The notes under the pieces: model-generated | The model's database searches: none | Seen by the model: only the letters and a program-made list of their open reading frames with translations | What the model was told of the DNA's origin: nothing | Made by a program: the position numbers and the translations under genes | Assembly (NCBI RefSeq): GCF_001245615.1 | Contig: NZ_CWKH01000001.1 | Coordinates: forward strand, 3,162,001 to 3,226,000 | Reading direction: 5' to 3' | DNA from: Mycolicibacterium neworleansense | Lineage (GTDB): Bacteria; Actinomycetota; Actinomycetes; Mycobacteriales; Mycobacteriaceae | DNA: 64,000 nucleotides | Shown here: positions 1 through 8,070 of the stretch, in pieces | Layout of the letters: each line of letters starts with the position of its first letter | Position numbering within the stretch: the stretch's first letter is position 1

Positions 1-3000
1 CCTTGACGTCGACGGCCTCCGGCTCGGAGACCAGCTTGAGCACGTGTGCCGCGGGTTCACCGATCGTGACCACGCAGACGTCCTCGACCACCTGGCGCCA
101 CGACGGCGGCAGCGCCGACCCACCTCCGGTCACCGCGAGTTCGGCGCGCAACGGGTACAGCCCGGGCTCGGCTCCGGCCGGGATGCTCAGCACCACATCG
201 GTTTCCAGATGCTCGCCGGGCGGCAGCACATAGGGCAGCTCCGCGGGCTGTACCTCCCATCCGGGCGGTCCGTACAGCCTGACCCGCCCGTGCAGGGCGT
301 CGTCGGTGCAGTCGCTGGCCGCGGTCAGCCGCACGATCACCTCGGTACCAGGTTGCCCGGCAATGCTTTCCGGGTGCAGATACGCGACAGCGGGCAGGCC
401 ACCCAACGGCGCGGGGCCGCGATTGTGCAACCAGTACCGGGCGTAGAGCGGCTGTGCCGCCTCGGCCTCGGGCGCCAACCGCTGATGTTCGGCGCGCAGC
501 ATCTTGGGAAGGTTGAGCTGGGTGGACACAGTGGCGATCTGGTAGCCGTGCAGCCTCAGTTCCGAGGGCTGCTCCAGTTTTGGTTCCTCCAGCAGGTTCA
601 GGCTCGCGGCGGCCGAGACCGCGCGCAGCCCGGAGCGGATGGTGACTTCGGCCGCGCTGCCGGTGATCTCGACAAGCCGCGCGGTGACCCCGGCGGCCGG
701 ATCGGTGGTGCGTACACTGCCCGACGCCAGCGGATTGCCTGCGGCCTTGAGTGCGCCGAGTTGTACGGCGCCGGCCGGCTCGATCTCCAGCAGCGAACCC
801 CAGGCCGGCAGCCCGCCGGCGGAGTCTGAGTCGACGACCACCGGCAGCAGCGGCCGGTTGAATTCGGCGGCGCTCGGTGCGACCCCCACGGCGCGCCAGT
901 CACCGGCGCCGGTCACCAGTGCGTAGTCGAAAGTGTGTGTCCAATGCTGCAATTGGAAGTTGGATCCGTCCGGCGCGGTGCGCCGTGGCGGGTCGATCCA
1001 GGTGCCCGACGGCCAGCCGGTGCAGGACCGCATCAGCGACGTGTGCAGGGTGCCGTCCGGGTCGACGGCGAAACTGGGCACACCACGGTTGAGCAGGGCG
1101 ACCGTGCGGGCCTCGAACGGCTCGGCCGCTGCGGGGGCGTGTTGGGTGACGACGATTTCGGCGTCGCCGAGATCGTCGACCACGTCGTCGAAGTCGCCGG
1201 CCAGGATCAGCACCGGCAGGGTCCGCACGCCGCGCAGATCGGCACCGGGCACCCAGTGTTCGGTCAGCGGTGCGGCCGCGGGCACCCATACCCGGGCCGA
1301 TCCGGTGGCGTCGATCTGGCGTTTGAGTTCGTCGGTGTAGGCGATGTCAGCCTCGGCGAGAACTGCTGCGGTGAAGGGATTTTCATCTGGGCCGCCCAGG
1401 GCGAAGCGGGTGTCGGGCAGGTTGGAGTCCACGCTGAGATCGCCGTAGCGGGGCTTGTCGGCGGCGCTGCAGGTGGCGGTGACGCCGGCCCGGACCAGGG
1501 CCACCATCAGCTCGCGGGGGTTCGCGCCGTCGGGGGCGACGACCTCGGCCACCGAGACCGCCCGCACCGCGGAGCCGATGCGCACCGTCACCGCCGAGGA
1601 CAGCCCGAACCAGCCGTAGGCCGGGTTGTCCAGCGTCCACGGGTGTTGCGCGGCATCTACCGCCTGAGCTGACGAACCGTCGTGCAGCAGCCCGAATCCA
1701 CGGCCGATCACCGCGTCGCCGACCTCGCTGACGGGCAACGCACCGGGCACCGGACAGGGCCAGCGCAGCCGCACCAGGCGGTCCGACCCGACGAATTCGT
1801 CGATGACGGTGCGGCAGTCGACGCGGTCCACGCCGGACCACAGCGTGATGATCTGGGTGTAGCGCAGCAGATCTCCGATGCGTCCCCGCACGATCACCCG
1901 TTGCCCCAGCGGGCTCTGGTAGCACTGCACGTTCTCGGCGGGGCCGGCCGAGGAGCACACCACCGGCCCCCTGGGCAGCAGGTGCCAGGGACCTTCGCCG
2001 GCCTCGGGGTGGGCCGGATACTCCTCGTAGACGGCCAGTTCGTTGCCGACGCCGCCGTCGGCGATGAGCTCCCGTCCGTCGTCCGCCAGCGAGCACACCC
2101 CGCCGCCGCGGGCCGCGTCGACGCGCAGCCGGTACCGGCCGTTGGCAATCTCGTCCCCGGCCAGCGGTTCCCAGCCCGGCGCCGTCCCGGAGACGAACTG
2201 GTAGGACCGCCAGCCCAGCGACGGCACGTCGCGGGCCAGCCAGCTCACCGTGGCCCCGTCGTGCTCGACGAGCACCGGCACCTCGTTGCCGTCGCTGTCG
2301 ACCAACGCACCCGGGAAGGGTTCGTCCAGGTGCACGGTGACGATGTCGGTCCGGTTGTGCGCCACGGCGTTCCACACCACTACTGATCCGTCGACCGCCT
2401 CGGACAACAAGCCCAACGCATTGTCGCGGGCGGTGACGCCCAGTTCCCAGGCGTCGCGCCAGCCGGTCAGCAGGTCCAGGTAGACCTGGTCGGATTCCGA
2501 GCCGGTGATGGCGTCGTGGTGCGCTCCGTAGGCCAGCTGCACCCAGGCCTTGGCCATCGCGGCCTGCGGGTAGTCCGCGCCGCCGAGCAGCCCGGCGAAC
2601 ACCGCGAACCGCTCGGCGTCGAGCACCGCGTCCTCGGCGGCCCGGTTGGCCTGTTTGGTGTCGATGTAGGAGACGTCCTTGCCGGTGTAGATCGGGTTCA
2701 TGTCGCGGGTCTGCGGGGACGGCGTGATCCCGCGCTCGTCGACCTCGGCCCGCACCGCGCTGAAGAACTCGGACGGTAGCGCGCACACGAACTTCGGCCA
2801 GACGTAGCGCGAGTTCCAGTCGCGGTGGATCTGGGTGACCCATTTGTTGGGCGGGGTGTAGTCGGTGCCGACCGGCAGAAGCACGTTGCGGGTCAACGCG
2901 ACTCGCTTCAGCTTGGTGAACAGCGTGTAGGTGGATTCTTCCGCTTCGGCCAGGGAGGCCGACGAGTCCATCCACCAGCCGGCCGAATAGTGGGCGGGCA

Positions 3001-3856
3001 TGTAGTGGGTGAGCAGTCCCCGGCCAGACGGCGCGATCCACTCGAACTCGCTGGCGAACTGCATGCGCTCGGGGTCGCCGTCGTTCTGCATGGGCCCCCA
3101 CTGGTGATGCGGTCCGCGCGCCCACGAACTGGAGGTCAGGCCGACGTCGGCCGCCATCCCGGGGAACTGCGGGTCGTGCCCGAACACGTCGAGCTGCCAG
3201 GCGGTGGCCGGGTCGGCGCCCAGCACGTCACGCTGGAAACCCATGCCCGACACGAAGTTCCGGATCGCGGTCTCCGGGCTGGTGAGGTTGGTGTTGGGCT
3301 CGTTGTAGGTGCCGCCCATGATCTCGACGCGGCCCTCGGCGATGAACCGGCGCAGGTCGGCCCGGTCTTCGGGACGAGCGTCCCAGTAGGGCTTGAGATA
3401 GTCCACCTCGGCCAGCACGAACTTGTATTCCGGTTCGCGACGCGCCATTTCCAGGTGCGCGTGTACCAGATCGAATCCGTTGGTCTGGCGGCACTGGCCG
3501 GGCGGATCCTCGGTCCACACGCTGGTGTAGGCGGCCTGGGTGTTCCACCACACGGGGTCGTAGTGGAAGTGGCTGATCATGTACATGGTCCAGCCCGGCT
3601 CGGCGACGGTGAACTCGAAGTCGGTCGAGCCCGCCCGTGCGCGCCGGATCTCGCCGGGCACACCCGCCTCGACGTCGACGGGCACCTCGACGGTGCCGCC
3701 GCCGACCGGGGCGATGGCCTCACCGCAGAGCCCGTCCCCGCTGACCCGAACGGGTGTTGGCGAGGCGCAGTCCTCGTATCGCACCCGAACCAGCTGCCGA
3801 GGGGCCTCCTCCGGCCCGGCAAACAGCTCCGTCGTCTCCACTGACGTGACGTGCAT
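1..3856 (-). CDS. Alpha-mannosidase, GH38 family (3' end beyond window)
   Basis: Retaining glycoside hydrolase family 38 alpha-mannosidase; in mycobacteria it is expected to trim mannose-containing glycans. At least 1285 codons are open from ATG 3856 to the left edge, so the C-terminus is missing. After an N-terminal domain of about 90 residues comes the metal-site motif SHFHYDPVWW (about residues 95-104). The nucleophile-region motif WQLDVFGHD lies near residue 218, followed by the later family signature GAHHDAITGS. These are the zinc ligands and catalytic Asp expected of GH38. No signal peptide is seen. The start lies 18 bp after the stop of the EEP gene, so the two are probably co-transcribed. 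It is the positional counterpart of Rv0648 (from memory, about 1215 aa). Confidence 0.9.
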   Translation of the reverse strand, partial: MHVTSVETTELFAGPEEAPRQLVRVRYEDCASPTPVRVSGDGLCGEAIAPVGGGTVEVPVDVEAGVPGEIRRARAGSTDFEFTVAEPGWTMYMISHFHYDPVWWNTQAAYTSVWTEDPPGQCRQTNGFDLVHAHLEMARREPEYKFVLAEVDYLKPYWDARPEDRADLRRFIAEGRVEIMGGTYNEPNTNLTSPETAIRNFVSGMGFQRDVLGADPATAWQLDVFGHDPQFPGMAADVGLTSSSWARGPHHQWGPMQNDGDPERMQFASEFEWIAPSGRGLLTHYMPAHYSAGWWMDSSASLAEAEESTYTLFTKLKRVALTRNVLLPVGTDYTPPNKWVTQIHRDWNSRYVWPKFVCALPSEFFSAVRAEVDERGITPSPQTRDMNPIYTGKDVSYIDTKQANRAAEDAVLDAERFAVFAGLLGGADYPQAAMAKAWVQLAYGAHHDAITGSESDQVYLDLLTGWRDAWELGVTARDNALGLLSEAVDGSVVVWNAVAHNRTDIVTVHLDEPFPGALVDSDGNEVPVLVEHDGATVSWLARDVPSLGWRSYQFVSGTAPGWEPLAGDEIANGRYRLRVDAARGGGVCSLADDGRELIADGGVGNELAVYEEYPAHPEAGEGPWHLLPRGPVVCSSAGPAENVQCYQSPLGQRVIVRGRIGDLLRYTQIITLWSGVDRVDCRTVIDEFVGSDRLVRLRWPCPVPGALPVSEVGDAVIGRGFGLLHDGSSAQAVDAAQHPWTLDNPAYGWFGLSSAVTVRIGSAVRAVSVAEVVAPDGANPRELMVALVRAGVTATCSAADKPRYGDLSVDSNLPDTRFALGGPDENPFTAAVLAEADIAYTDELKRQIDATGSARVWVPAAAPLTEHWVPGADLRGVRTLPVLILAGDFDDVVDDLGDAEIVVTQHAPAAAEPFEARTVALLNRGVPSFAVDPDGTLHTSLMRSCTGWPSGTWIDPPRRTAPDGSNFQLQHWTHTFDYALVTGAGDWRAVGVAPSAAEFNRPLLPVVVDSDSAGGLPAWGSLLEIEPAGAVQLGALKAAGNPLASGSVRTTDPAAGVTARLVEITGSAAEVTIRSGLRAVSAAASLNLLEEPKLEQPSELRLHGYQIATVSTQLNLPKMLRAEHQRLAPEAEAAQPLYARYWLHNRGPAPLGGLPAVAYLHPESIAGQPGTEVIVRLTAASDCTDDALHGRVRLYGPPGWEVQPAELPYVLPPGEHLETDVVLSIPAGAEPGLYPLRAELAVTGGGSALPPSWRQVVEDVCVVTIGEPAAHVLKLVSEPEAVDVK

Positions 3857-3874
3857 CTGGAAAACCCTACGACT

Positions 3875-4627
3875 TCAAGGCGTCGAAATGTCGACGACGA
3901 GCGCCCGGTGATCCGAAATCGGCAGGTGCGGTGCGTCGCATGCGCTGACGGTCAGCGCGGGATCGTCGGTGAGGATGTGGTCGAGTTGCGTCGTCGGCTC
4001 ATGCGCAGGAAACGTCGGCGCGGCCCCGAGCGGGCGCCAGTGCTCGGGCGCGCCGGAGTTCAGATCTCCCATGAGCAGCCGCGGTCCCGGGAACGCACTC
4101 AGATCCCGCACCAGATGCCGCAGTTGCAGCCGGTTCCACCCGGGCACGAACGTCAGATGGGTGTTGGCCACCGTGATCGGGCCGAGCGGGGTGTCGACGC
4201 GGGCCACCATCGCCGCCCGGGGCTCCTCGTGCACGATCCGGAATCGGCGGATCCCCGACACGTACATCGGGAACCGGAACGGTATCCGCGGAAGCCGCAG
4301 CACCTGCCAGTTCTCGACCGGGTAGCGGGTGAGCAGGGCGATGCCATAGGCGGCCGTTCCGGGTTGTTCTCGCCCGGTCGCGGCCATCCAGGTGGCACCG
4401 GGTGTTCCGGAGATCGCGGCGACGAACCGGTGGTGCACGGCGTTCATCGCGCGGGCGGCCACGGCGGTCAGGTCGGCCTTGCCCGAGCGGGGCTGATCGA
4501 GGTCGACTTCCTGCAGCGCGAGGATGTCGGCGTCGAGTTCGGACACCGCCTCCGCGAGTCTGCCCAGGTCGACGTCGCCGTGGTGGACACTGCGTCCGTG
4601 CAGGATGTTGAAAGTGGCCAGCCGCAT
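3875..4627 (-). CDS. Endonuclease/exonuclease/phosphatase (EEP) family protein
   Basis: A 250-residue EEP-fold metal-dependent phosphoesterase. Family motifs are in order: TFNILHG at residues 5-11, ILALQEVD near 35-42 (the Mg2+-binding Glu), ANTHLTF mid-protein, LLMGDLNSG (catalytic Asp and Asn) and a C-terminal LPISDHRALV (catalytic His). There is no signal peptide, so it should be cytosolic. The substrate cannot be read from sequence; DNA repair, nucleotide and lipid phosphodiesterases share this fold. No ribosome-binding site precedes the ATG. A TACTGA hexamer sits 7-12 bases upstream, inside a perfect palindrome, which suggests a leaderless transcript. It lies directly upstream of the alpha-mannosidase. 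Confidence 0.85.
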   Translation of the reverse strand: MRLATFNILHGRSVHHGDVDLGRLAEAVSELDADILALQEVDLDQPRSGKADLTAVAARAMNAVHHRFVAAISGTPGATWMAATGREQPGTAAYGIALLTRYPVENWQVLRLPRIPFRFPMYVSGIRRFRIVHEEPRAAMVARVDTPLGPITVANTHLTFVPGWNRLQLRHLVRDLSAFPGPRLLMGDLNSGAPEHWRPLGAAPTFPAHEPTTQLDHILTDDPALTVSACDAPHLPISDHRALVVDISTP

Positions 4628-4643
4628 GGGTACTCAGTACCCA
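4627..4643. promoter_or_regulatory. 17-bp perfect palindrome at the EEP gene start
   Basis: TGGGTACTCAGTACCCA reads the same on both strands around a central C. Its left end touches the EEP start codon (4625-4627 on the minus strand). Read on the minus strand it contains TACTGA at -12 to -7, which fits the mycobacterial TANNNT -10 pattern for a leaderless gene. It could be a repressor operator laid over that promoter. No candidate binder is encoded beside it. Confidence 0.45.
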
Positions 4644-4689
4644 CTACCGCGTCGGCTCCATCATCGACGCCCGAGAACCGGGATGGCAC

Positions 4690-5238
4690 ATGCTCGACCG
4701 CAACGACGATCTGCGTGACGGGCTGAAGCGCGCCGCATCGGCGTTCAAGGTGTACGGGCCGCAGTTCGCGCTGGCCGGCAGTTATGCGCTGTGGGTCTAC
4801 GGCGCGCCCGAACCCGTCCACGACGTCGATTTCGTGGTCGCCGAGGCTGACGCCGAGGCCGCCGAGGTGACGTTGCGAAAGGCCGGTTTTCAGATCGTGC
4901 ACGTTCCCGAGGACTGGTTGTTCAAGGCCTATCCCGACGAGGGTGTCCTGGTGGACGTGCTCTACCAGCTCAACGGGGTGTCGGTGGGCGCGGCCATGCT
5001 GGGATCGGCCGAGGTGCACGATGTGCTGGCGATCCGGATGCCGGTGCTACCGCCGACGCTGGTGGTGTCGGAGAAGCTGCGCTCGCTCAACGAACACCAC
5101 TGCGACTTCGCCGCACTGCTGCCGGCCGCCCGGGCGGTGCGCGAGCAGGTCGACTGGGATGCGGTCCGGCTCGCGACCGCCGACAACGATTTCGCCGCCG
5201 CGTTCCTGATGCTCATCGACCGCCTCGGCATCACCTGA
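4690..5238 (+). CDS. Nucleotidyltransferase-fold protein (AbiEii-like)
   Basis: A 182-residue protein with the minimal nucleotidyltransferase signature: LAGSYALWVYG near residues 27-37 and the paired acidic metal ligands in VHDVDFVV near 43-50. This fold transfers an NMP to a nucleic acid, protein or small molecule. AbiEii-type toxins and standalone enzymes of this size share it, but no antitoxin gene is adjacent. It is divergent from the EEP gene and its 3' end overlaps the convergent WYL regulator by 8 bp. ATG 4690 is preceded by a purine-rich GGGATGG. Target unknown. Confidence 0.65.
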   Translation: MLDRNDDLRDGLKRAASAFKVYGPQFALAGSYALWVYGAPEPVHDVDFVVAEADAEAAEVTLRKAGFQIVHVPEDWLFKAYPDEGVLVDVLYQLNGVSVGAAMLGSAEVHDVLAIRMPVLPPTLVVSEKLRSLNEHHCDFAALLPAARAVREQVDWDAVRLATADNDFAAAFLMLIDRLGIT

Positions 5239-6196
5239 TTTCTCTGCCGAGCAGACGCGCGGCGACGGCTCCGACGGCGGCAACCACCTCGGGTGGTTCG
5301 AGTACCTCGAACTCGTGACCCACGGTGGCGAAGTAGAGCACCATGCGTTCGGGGTCGTCGGCGCCGGCGGTGACGATGCAGGCATCGGGGCCGTCCGCCT
5401 CGACGGTGGCCGAGGTCGGTGGAAACTTCTGTGCCACAACCGTTTGCGGCGCGTGGTAACGCACCCGGGCGATGTAGCGGTAGGGCGAGGAGCTGATCGA
5501 GCGACGCACGTACTCGGCGGCATCGGGTGCCTCTCGCGGCGCGAAGGTGCTGCCGCGGGCCGCCACCGCCGACATCCGGTCGAGCCGCAGACTGCGCCAG
5601 TCGTCGCGGTCGCGGTCGTAGGCCATCAGGTACCAGCGCCGGCCGGTGGTCACCAGCTGATAGGGCTCCAACCGCCGCTGGGTGTGGTTGCCGCGGATGT
5701 CGGTGTAGTCGGCGCTGACGTGTTCGTGGTCGCGGCAAGCCCGGGCCAGGGTCATCAGCACGTCGGGTTCCACCGGCGCGTCCGACGAGTTGGGGGCCAG
5801 CGTGACGGTGGCGTCGTGCACCGCCGAGACTTGTGAACGCAACCGCGCGGGCATGACCTGGTCGAGTTTGGACAGCGCCCGCAGAGCGGACTCGCCGACG
5901 CCGGCGACGCTTCCGCCGGCGGCCAGCCGCAGGCAGACGGCCATCGCGACGGCTTCATCGGGGTCGAGCAGCAGCGGCGGCAGCGCGGCACCGGCTCCGA
6001 GCTGGTATCCGCCGCCCTGGCCCTTGCTGGCCTGGACGGGATAGCCGAGCTCACGCAGCCGCTCGATGTCACGGCGGACGCTGCGGGTGGTGACGTCGAG
6101 CCGTTCGGCCAACTCTTCACCCGTCCAGACCCGGCGCGACTGCAGCAGTCCGAGGAGTTGCAGCACGCGGCCGGTGGTTTCACTGCTCACGGCCAT
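5231..6196 (-). CDS. WYL-domain transcriptional regulator (YafY/PafC type)
   Basis: A 321-residue regulator. The N-terminal winged helix-turn-helix starts GRVLQLLGLLQSRRVWTGEELA and continues through LDVTTRSVRRDIERLRELG. The middle and C-terminal part is a WYL domain (YQLVTTGRRWYLMAYDRDRDDW), which in this family senses a ligand or nucleic acid. ATG 6196 is chosen because the next upstream in-frame start (6259) would overlap the divergent DinB gene and the palindromic operator. It lies back-to-back with two DinB-fold genes across the TAGGAC-N7-GTCCTA repeat, so it probably controls itself and them. Activator versus repressor role cannot be told. Confidence 0.85.
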   Translation of the reverse strand: MAVSSETTGRVLQLLGLLQSRRVWTGEELAERLDVTTRSVRRDIERLRELGYPVQASKGQGGGYQLGAGAALPPLLLDPDEAVAMAVCLRLAAGGSVAGVGESALRALSKLDQVMPARLRSQVSAVHDATVTLAPNSSDAPVEPDVLMTLARACRDHEHVSADYTDIRGNHTQRRLEPYQLVTTGRRWYLMAYDRDRDDWRSLRLDRMSAVAARGSTFAPREAPDAAEYVRRSISSSPYRYIARVRYHAPQTVVAQKFPPTSATVEADGPDACIVTAGADDPERMVLYFATVGHEFEVLEPPEVVAAVGAVAARLLGREIR

Positions 6197-6217
6197 GCAA
6201 CCAGTTTGCCGCACTTT

Positions 6218-6236
6218 TAGGACCGAATCTGTCCTA
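6218..6236. promoter_or_regulatory. Operator TAGGAC-N7-GTCCTA in the WYL regulator/DinB divergon
   Basis: A perfect inverted repeat, TAGGAC at 6218-6223 and GTCCTA at 6231-6236 with a 7-nt spacer. It lies 21 bp upstream of both the regulator start (6196) and the DinB start (6258). The right arm overlaps a possible -10 (TCCTAT, 6232-6237) for the plus-strand gene. Position and symmetry fit the binding site of the WYL regulator; this is inference. Confidence 0.6.
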
Positions 6237-6257
6237 TATGCGTGAGACGGTATTCCC

Positions 6258-6782
6258 ATGTGGACAAACGCCCTAGCCGACCAACTGGACTTCCACTGGA
6301 CCCATCAGCTCCGCCCGCGCCTGGACGGCCTGACCGACGCCGAGTACTTCTGGCAGCCCGTGCCCGACTGCTGGACGGTTCATCCCGACGGCGCCATCGA
6401 TTTCAGTTATCCACCGCCGCAACCGGAACCGTTCACGACCATCGCGTGGCGGCTGGCGCACGTGATCGTCGGGGTGTTCGCGATGCGCAACCACTCGCAC
6501 TTCGGCGGGCCACCGGCCGACTACGAGTCCTGGCCGTACGCCACCGATGCCGCCACGGCCCTGAAACAACTCGACGAGGCCTACCGAAATTGGATCGACG
6601 GGGTCCGGAGCCTCGACGAGAATGACCTGGCCAAGCCCGTCGGTCCGGCCGAGGGACCGTGGGCCGAGCATTCGATGGCCGTGCTGATCCTGCACATCAA
6701 CCGGGAGGTCATCCACCACGGCGCCGAGATCGCCTGCATTCGCGACCTTTACGTACACACCACCAACAACAAGGAGAACTAG
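6258..6782 (+). CDS. DinB superfamily protein
   Basis: A 174-residue four-helix-bundle protein of the DinB/YfiT type, a fold shared with mycothiol-dependent maleylpyruvate isomerases and thiol S-transferases. It begins with WTNALADQLDFHWTHQLRPRL, has a middle helix with IAWRLAHVIVGV and a third helix with HINREVIHHGAEIACIRDL. His 69-type and HHGAE positions would form the usual three-His metal site. It is the first gene of a two-gene operon (4-nt gap to the next DinB gene) that is divergent from the WYL regulator. Substrate unknown; a thiol-transfer or detoxification role is a family-level guess. Confidence 0.8.
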   Translation: MWTNALADQLDFHWTHQLRPRLDGLTDAEYFWQPVPDCWTVHPDGAIDFSYPPPQPEPFTTIAWRLAHVIVGVFAMRNHSHFGGPPADYESWPYATDAATALKQLDEAYRNWIDGVRSLDENDLAKPVGPAEGPWAEHSMAVLILHINREVIHHGAEIACIRDLYVHTTNNKEN

Positions 6783-6786
6783 AACG

Positions 6787-7386
6787 ATGCCCGGTATGCC
6801 CGCACCCGCCGCCGACGAACGCCAGACGCTGATCGAGTTCGTCGCCTTCCAGCAGAACGCCTTCTTCGCCGTGGCCCACGGCCTGACCGACGAGCAGGCC
6901 CGCTCCACCCCGTCGGTGAGCGCACTGTCGATCGGCGGGCTGATCAAACATGTCACCGGCATGCAGCAGGGCTGGACGGACCGCGCCGCGCATGCGCCTG
7001 GGTTCCCGCCGCCGGATCCCCGGCCGATGGAAGAGCAGATGGCCGACTACGCCGACCAGTACGTCATGCGCGACGACGAGACCCTGGCCGGGCTGCTCGA
7101 CGCGCTCAAGGCCCAGAATGCCGAGACGTTGCGGGTCCTGGCCAAGACAGAACTCGACACCCCCGTGCCGGTCCCCCACCATGTGCCGTGGTTCCCGCAG
7201 GACGTCGACAACTGGTCGGTCCGGTGGGTGGCCATGCACCTGATCGAGGAGCTCAGCCGCCACGCCGGGCACGCCGACATCATCCGCGAATCCATCGACC
7301 GCGCAACGATGTACGAGTTGATGGCGGCCGAGGAGCAGTGGCCCGAGACCGATTGGATCAAGCGCTGGCGGCCCGCCGGGGCCTAG
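6787..7386 (+). CDS. DinB family protein (DUF664 type)
   Basis: A 199-residue protein of the DinB/DUF664 group. SIGGLIKHVTGMQQGW gives the first metal-ligand helix and VAMHLIEELSRHAGHADIIRE the typical C-terminal HxxxH helix. It follows the previous DinB gene by 4 nt and has an AAGGAG ribosome-binding site at 6771-6776 inside that gene's end, so the two are translated from one message. Its 3' end overlaps the convergent tetR gene by 4 nt. Two tandem, clearly diverged DinB paralogues suggest different substrates or a heteromeric enzyme. Confidence 0.8.
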   Translation: MPGMPAPAADERQTLIEFVAFQQNAFFAVAHGLTDEQARSTPSVSALSIGGLIKHVTGMQQGWTDRAAHAPGFPPPDPRPMEEQMADYADQYVMRDDETLAGLLDALKAQNAETLRVLAKTELDTPVPVPHHVPWFPQDVDNWSVRWVAMHLIEELSRHAGHADIIRESIDRATMYELMAAEEQWPETDWIKRWRPAGA

Positions 7387-8000
7387 CCGGCGGCACCACT
7401 GCCGAGCACCAGCCGCAGCGCGTAATCCACCACGGCCTCAAGATCGTCGCCCAGGTTCCCGCCCAGCCACTGCTGGGCGAGCTCGGCCATCGCACCGGTG
7501 TACATGGCCGCGCCGACCTGGGCGGCGACGGGGTCCGAGCCCGGATTGAGCCGGCCGCCTTCGGACAGCACGGCCTCGCGCAACAGGTCCTGGGTCGCCG
7601 CGCGCCGGGCGGCCAGCACGGGATTGGCCCTGGCGTCGGTGAACAGCACCCGGCCACGCCGCGGATCGGCCGAGCTGAAACCCAGCACCGCGGCGATCCC
7701 GGCGCGGGTCCGGGCCGGGAGGGAGTCGTCGGCGCCGGCCATCGCCGCCTCCACGTCGACGGCCAGCGCCGCGCTCACCTGGTCGTACACCGCCCCCAGG
7801 AGGTCGTCGACGTCGGCGAAACTCTCGTAGAAGTAGCGGGTGTTCAGGCCGCACTCGCGGCAGACCGAACGCACCGACGTCGCGGCTTCGCCACCGTCTC
7901 CGAACAGCCGGAACGCGGCGTCGACCAGCAGCGCGCGGCGTTCGGCGCGGCGGTCCGTCAACGGCACACCGGCCCATCGAGTCGGGCTGGACATTCCCAC
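7383..8000 (-). CDS. TetR family transcriptional regulator
   Basis: A 205-residue TetR repressor. The N-terminal helix-turn-helix (RRALLVDAAFRLFGDGG, then TSVRSVCRECGLNTRYFYESF) covers about residues 20-65, followed by an all-helical ligand domain. The start may be ATG 8000 or the internal ATG at 7994. It is divergent from the MpaB-family oxygenase gene, with a near-perfect 24-bp palindrome between them, so it probably represses that gene and itself. The ligand is unknown; a hydrophobic substrate of the oxygenase is a reasonable guess. Confidence 0.88.
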   Translation of the reverse strand: MGMSSPTRWAGVPLTDRRAERRALLVDAAFRLFGDGGEAATSVRSVCRECGLNTRYFYESFADVDDLLGAVYDQVSAALAVDVEAAMAGADDSLPARTRAGIAAVLGFSSADPRRGRVLFTDARANPVLAARRAATQDLLREAVLSEGGRLNPGSDPVAAQVGAAMYTGAMAELAQQWLGGNLGDDLEAVVDYALRLVLGSGAAG

Positions 8001-8035
8001 AGCCTAAGTCTGGTCACGCCCGTACCCAAAATGTA

Positions 8036-8059
8036 TTCTGGCTACAGACGTAACCAGAA
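8036..8059. promoter_or_regulatory. TetR operator palindrome before the MpaB-family gene
   Basis: Arms TTCTGGCTAC (8036-8045) and GTAACCAGAA (8050-8059) flank a 4-nt centre and match at 9 of 10 positions as inverted repeats. The site lies 36 bp from the tetR start and 12 bp from the oxygenase GTG, with the AGAAGGGGG ribosome-binding site at its right edge. An outlying TCTGGT at 8009-8014 echoes one arm. Assigning it to the adjacent TetR protein is inference from position. Confidence 0.65.
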
Positions 8060-8070
8060 GGGGGTCCACG

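Noticed and set aside
1383..3125. A 580-codon open frame rich in Arg/Gly/Ala inside the mannosidase region
   Set aside because: It is another frame of the same strand as the alpha-mannosidase. The mannosidase frame has all GH38 motifs; this one is low-complexity and motif-free.
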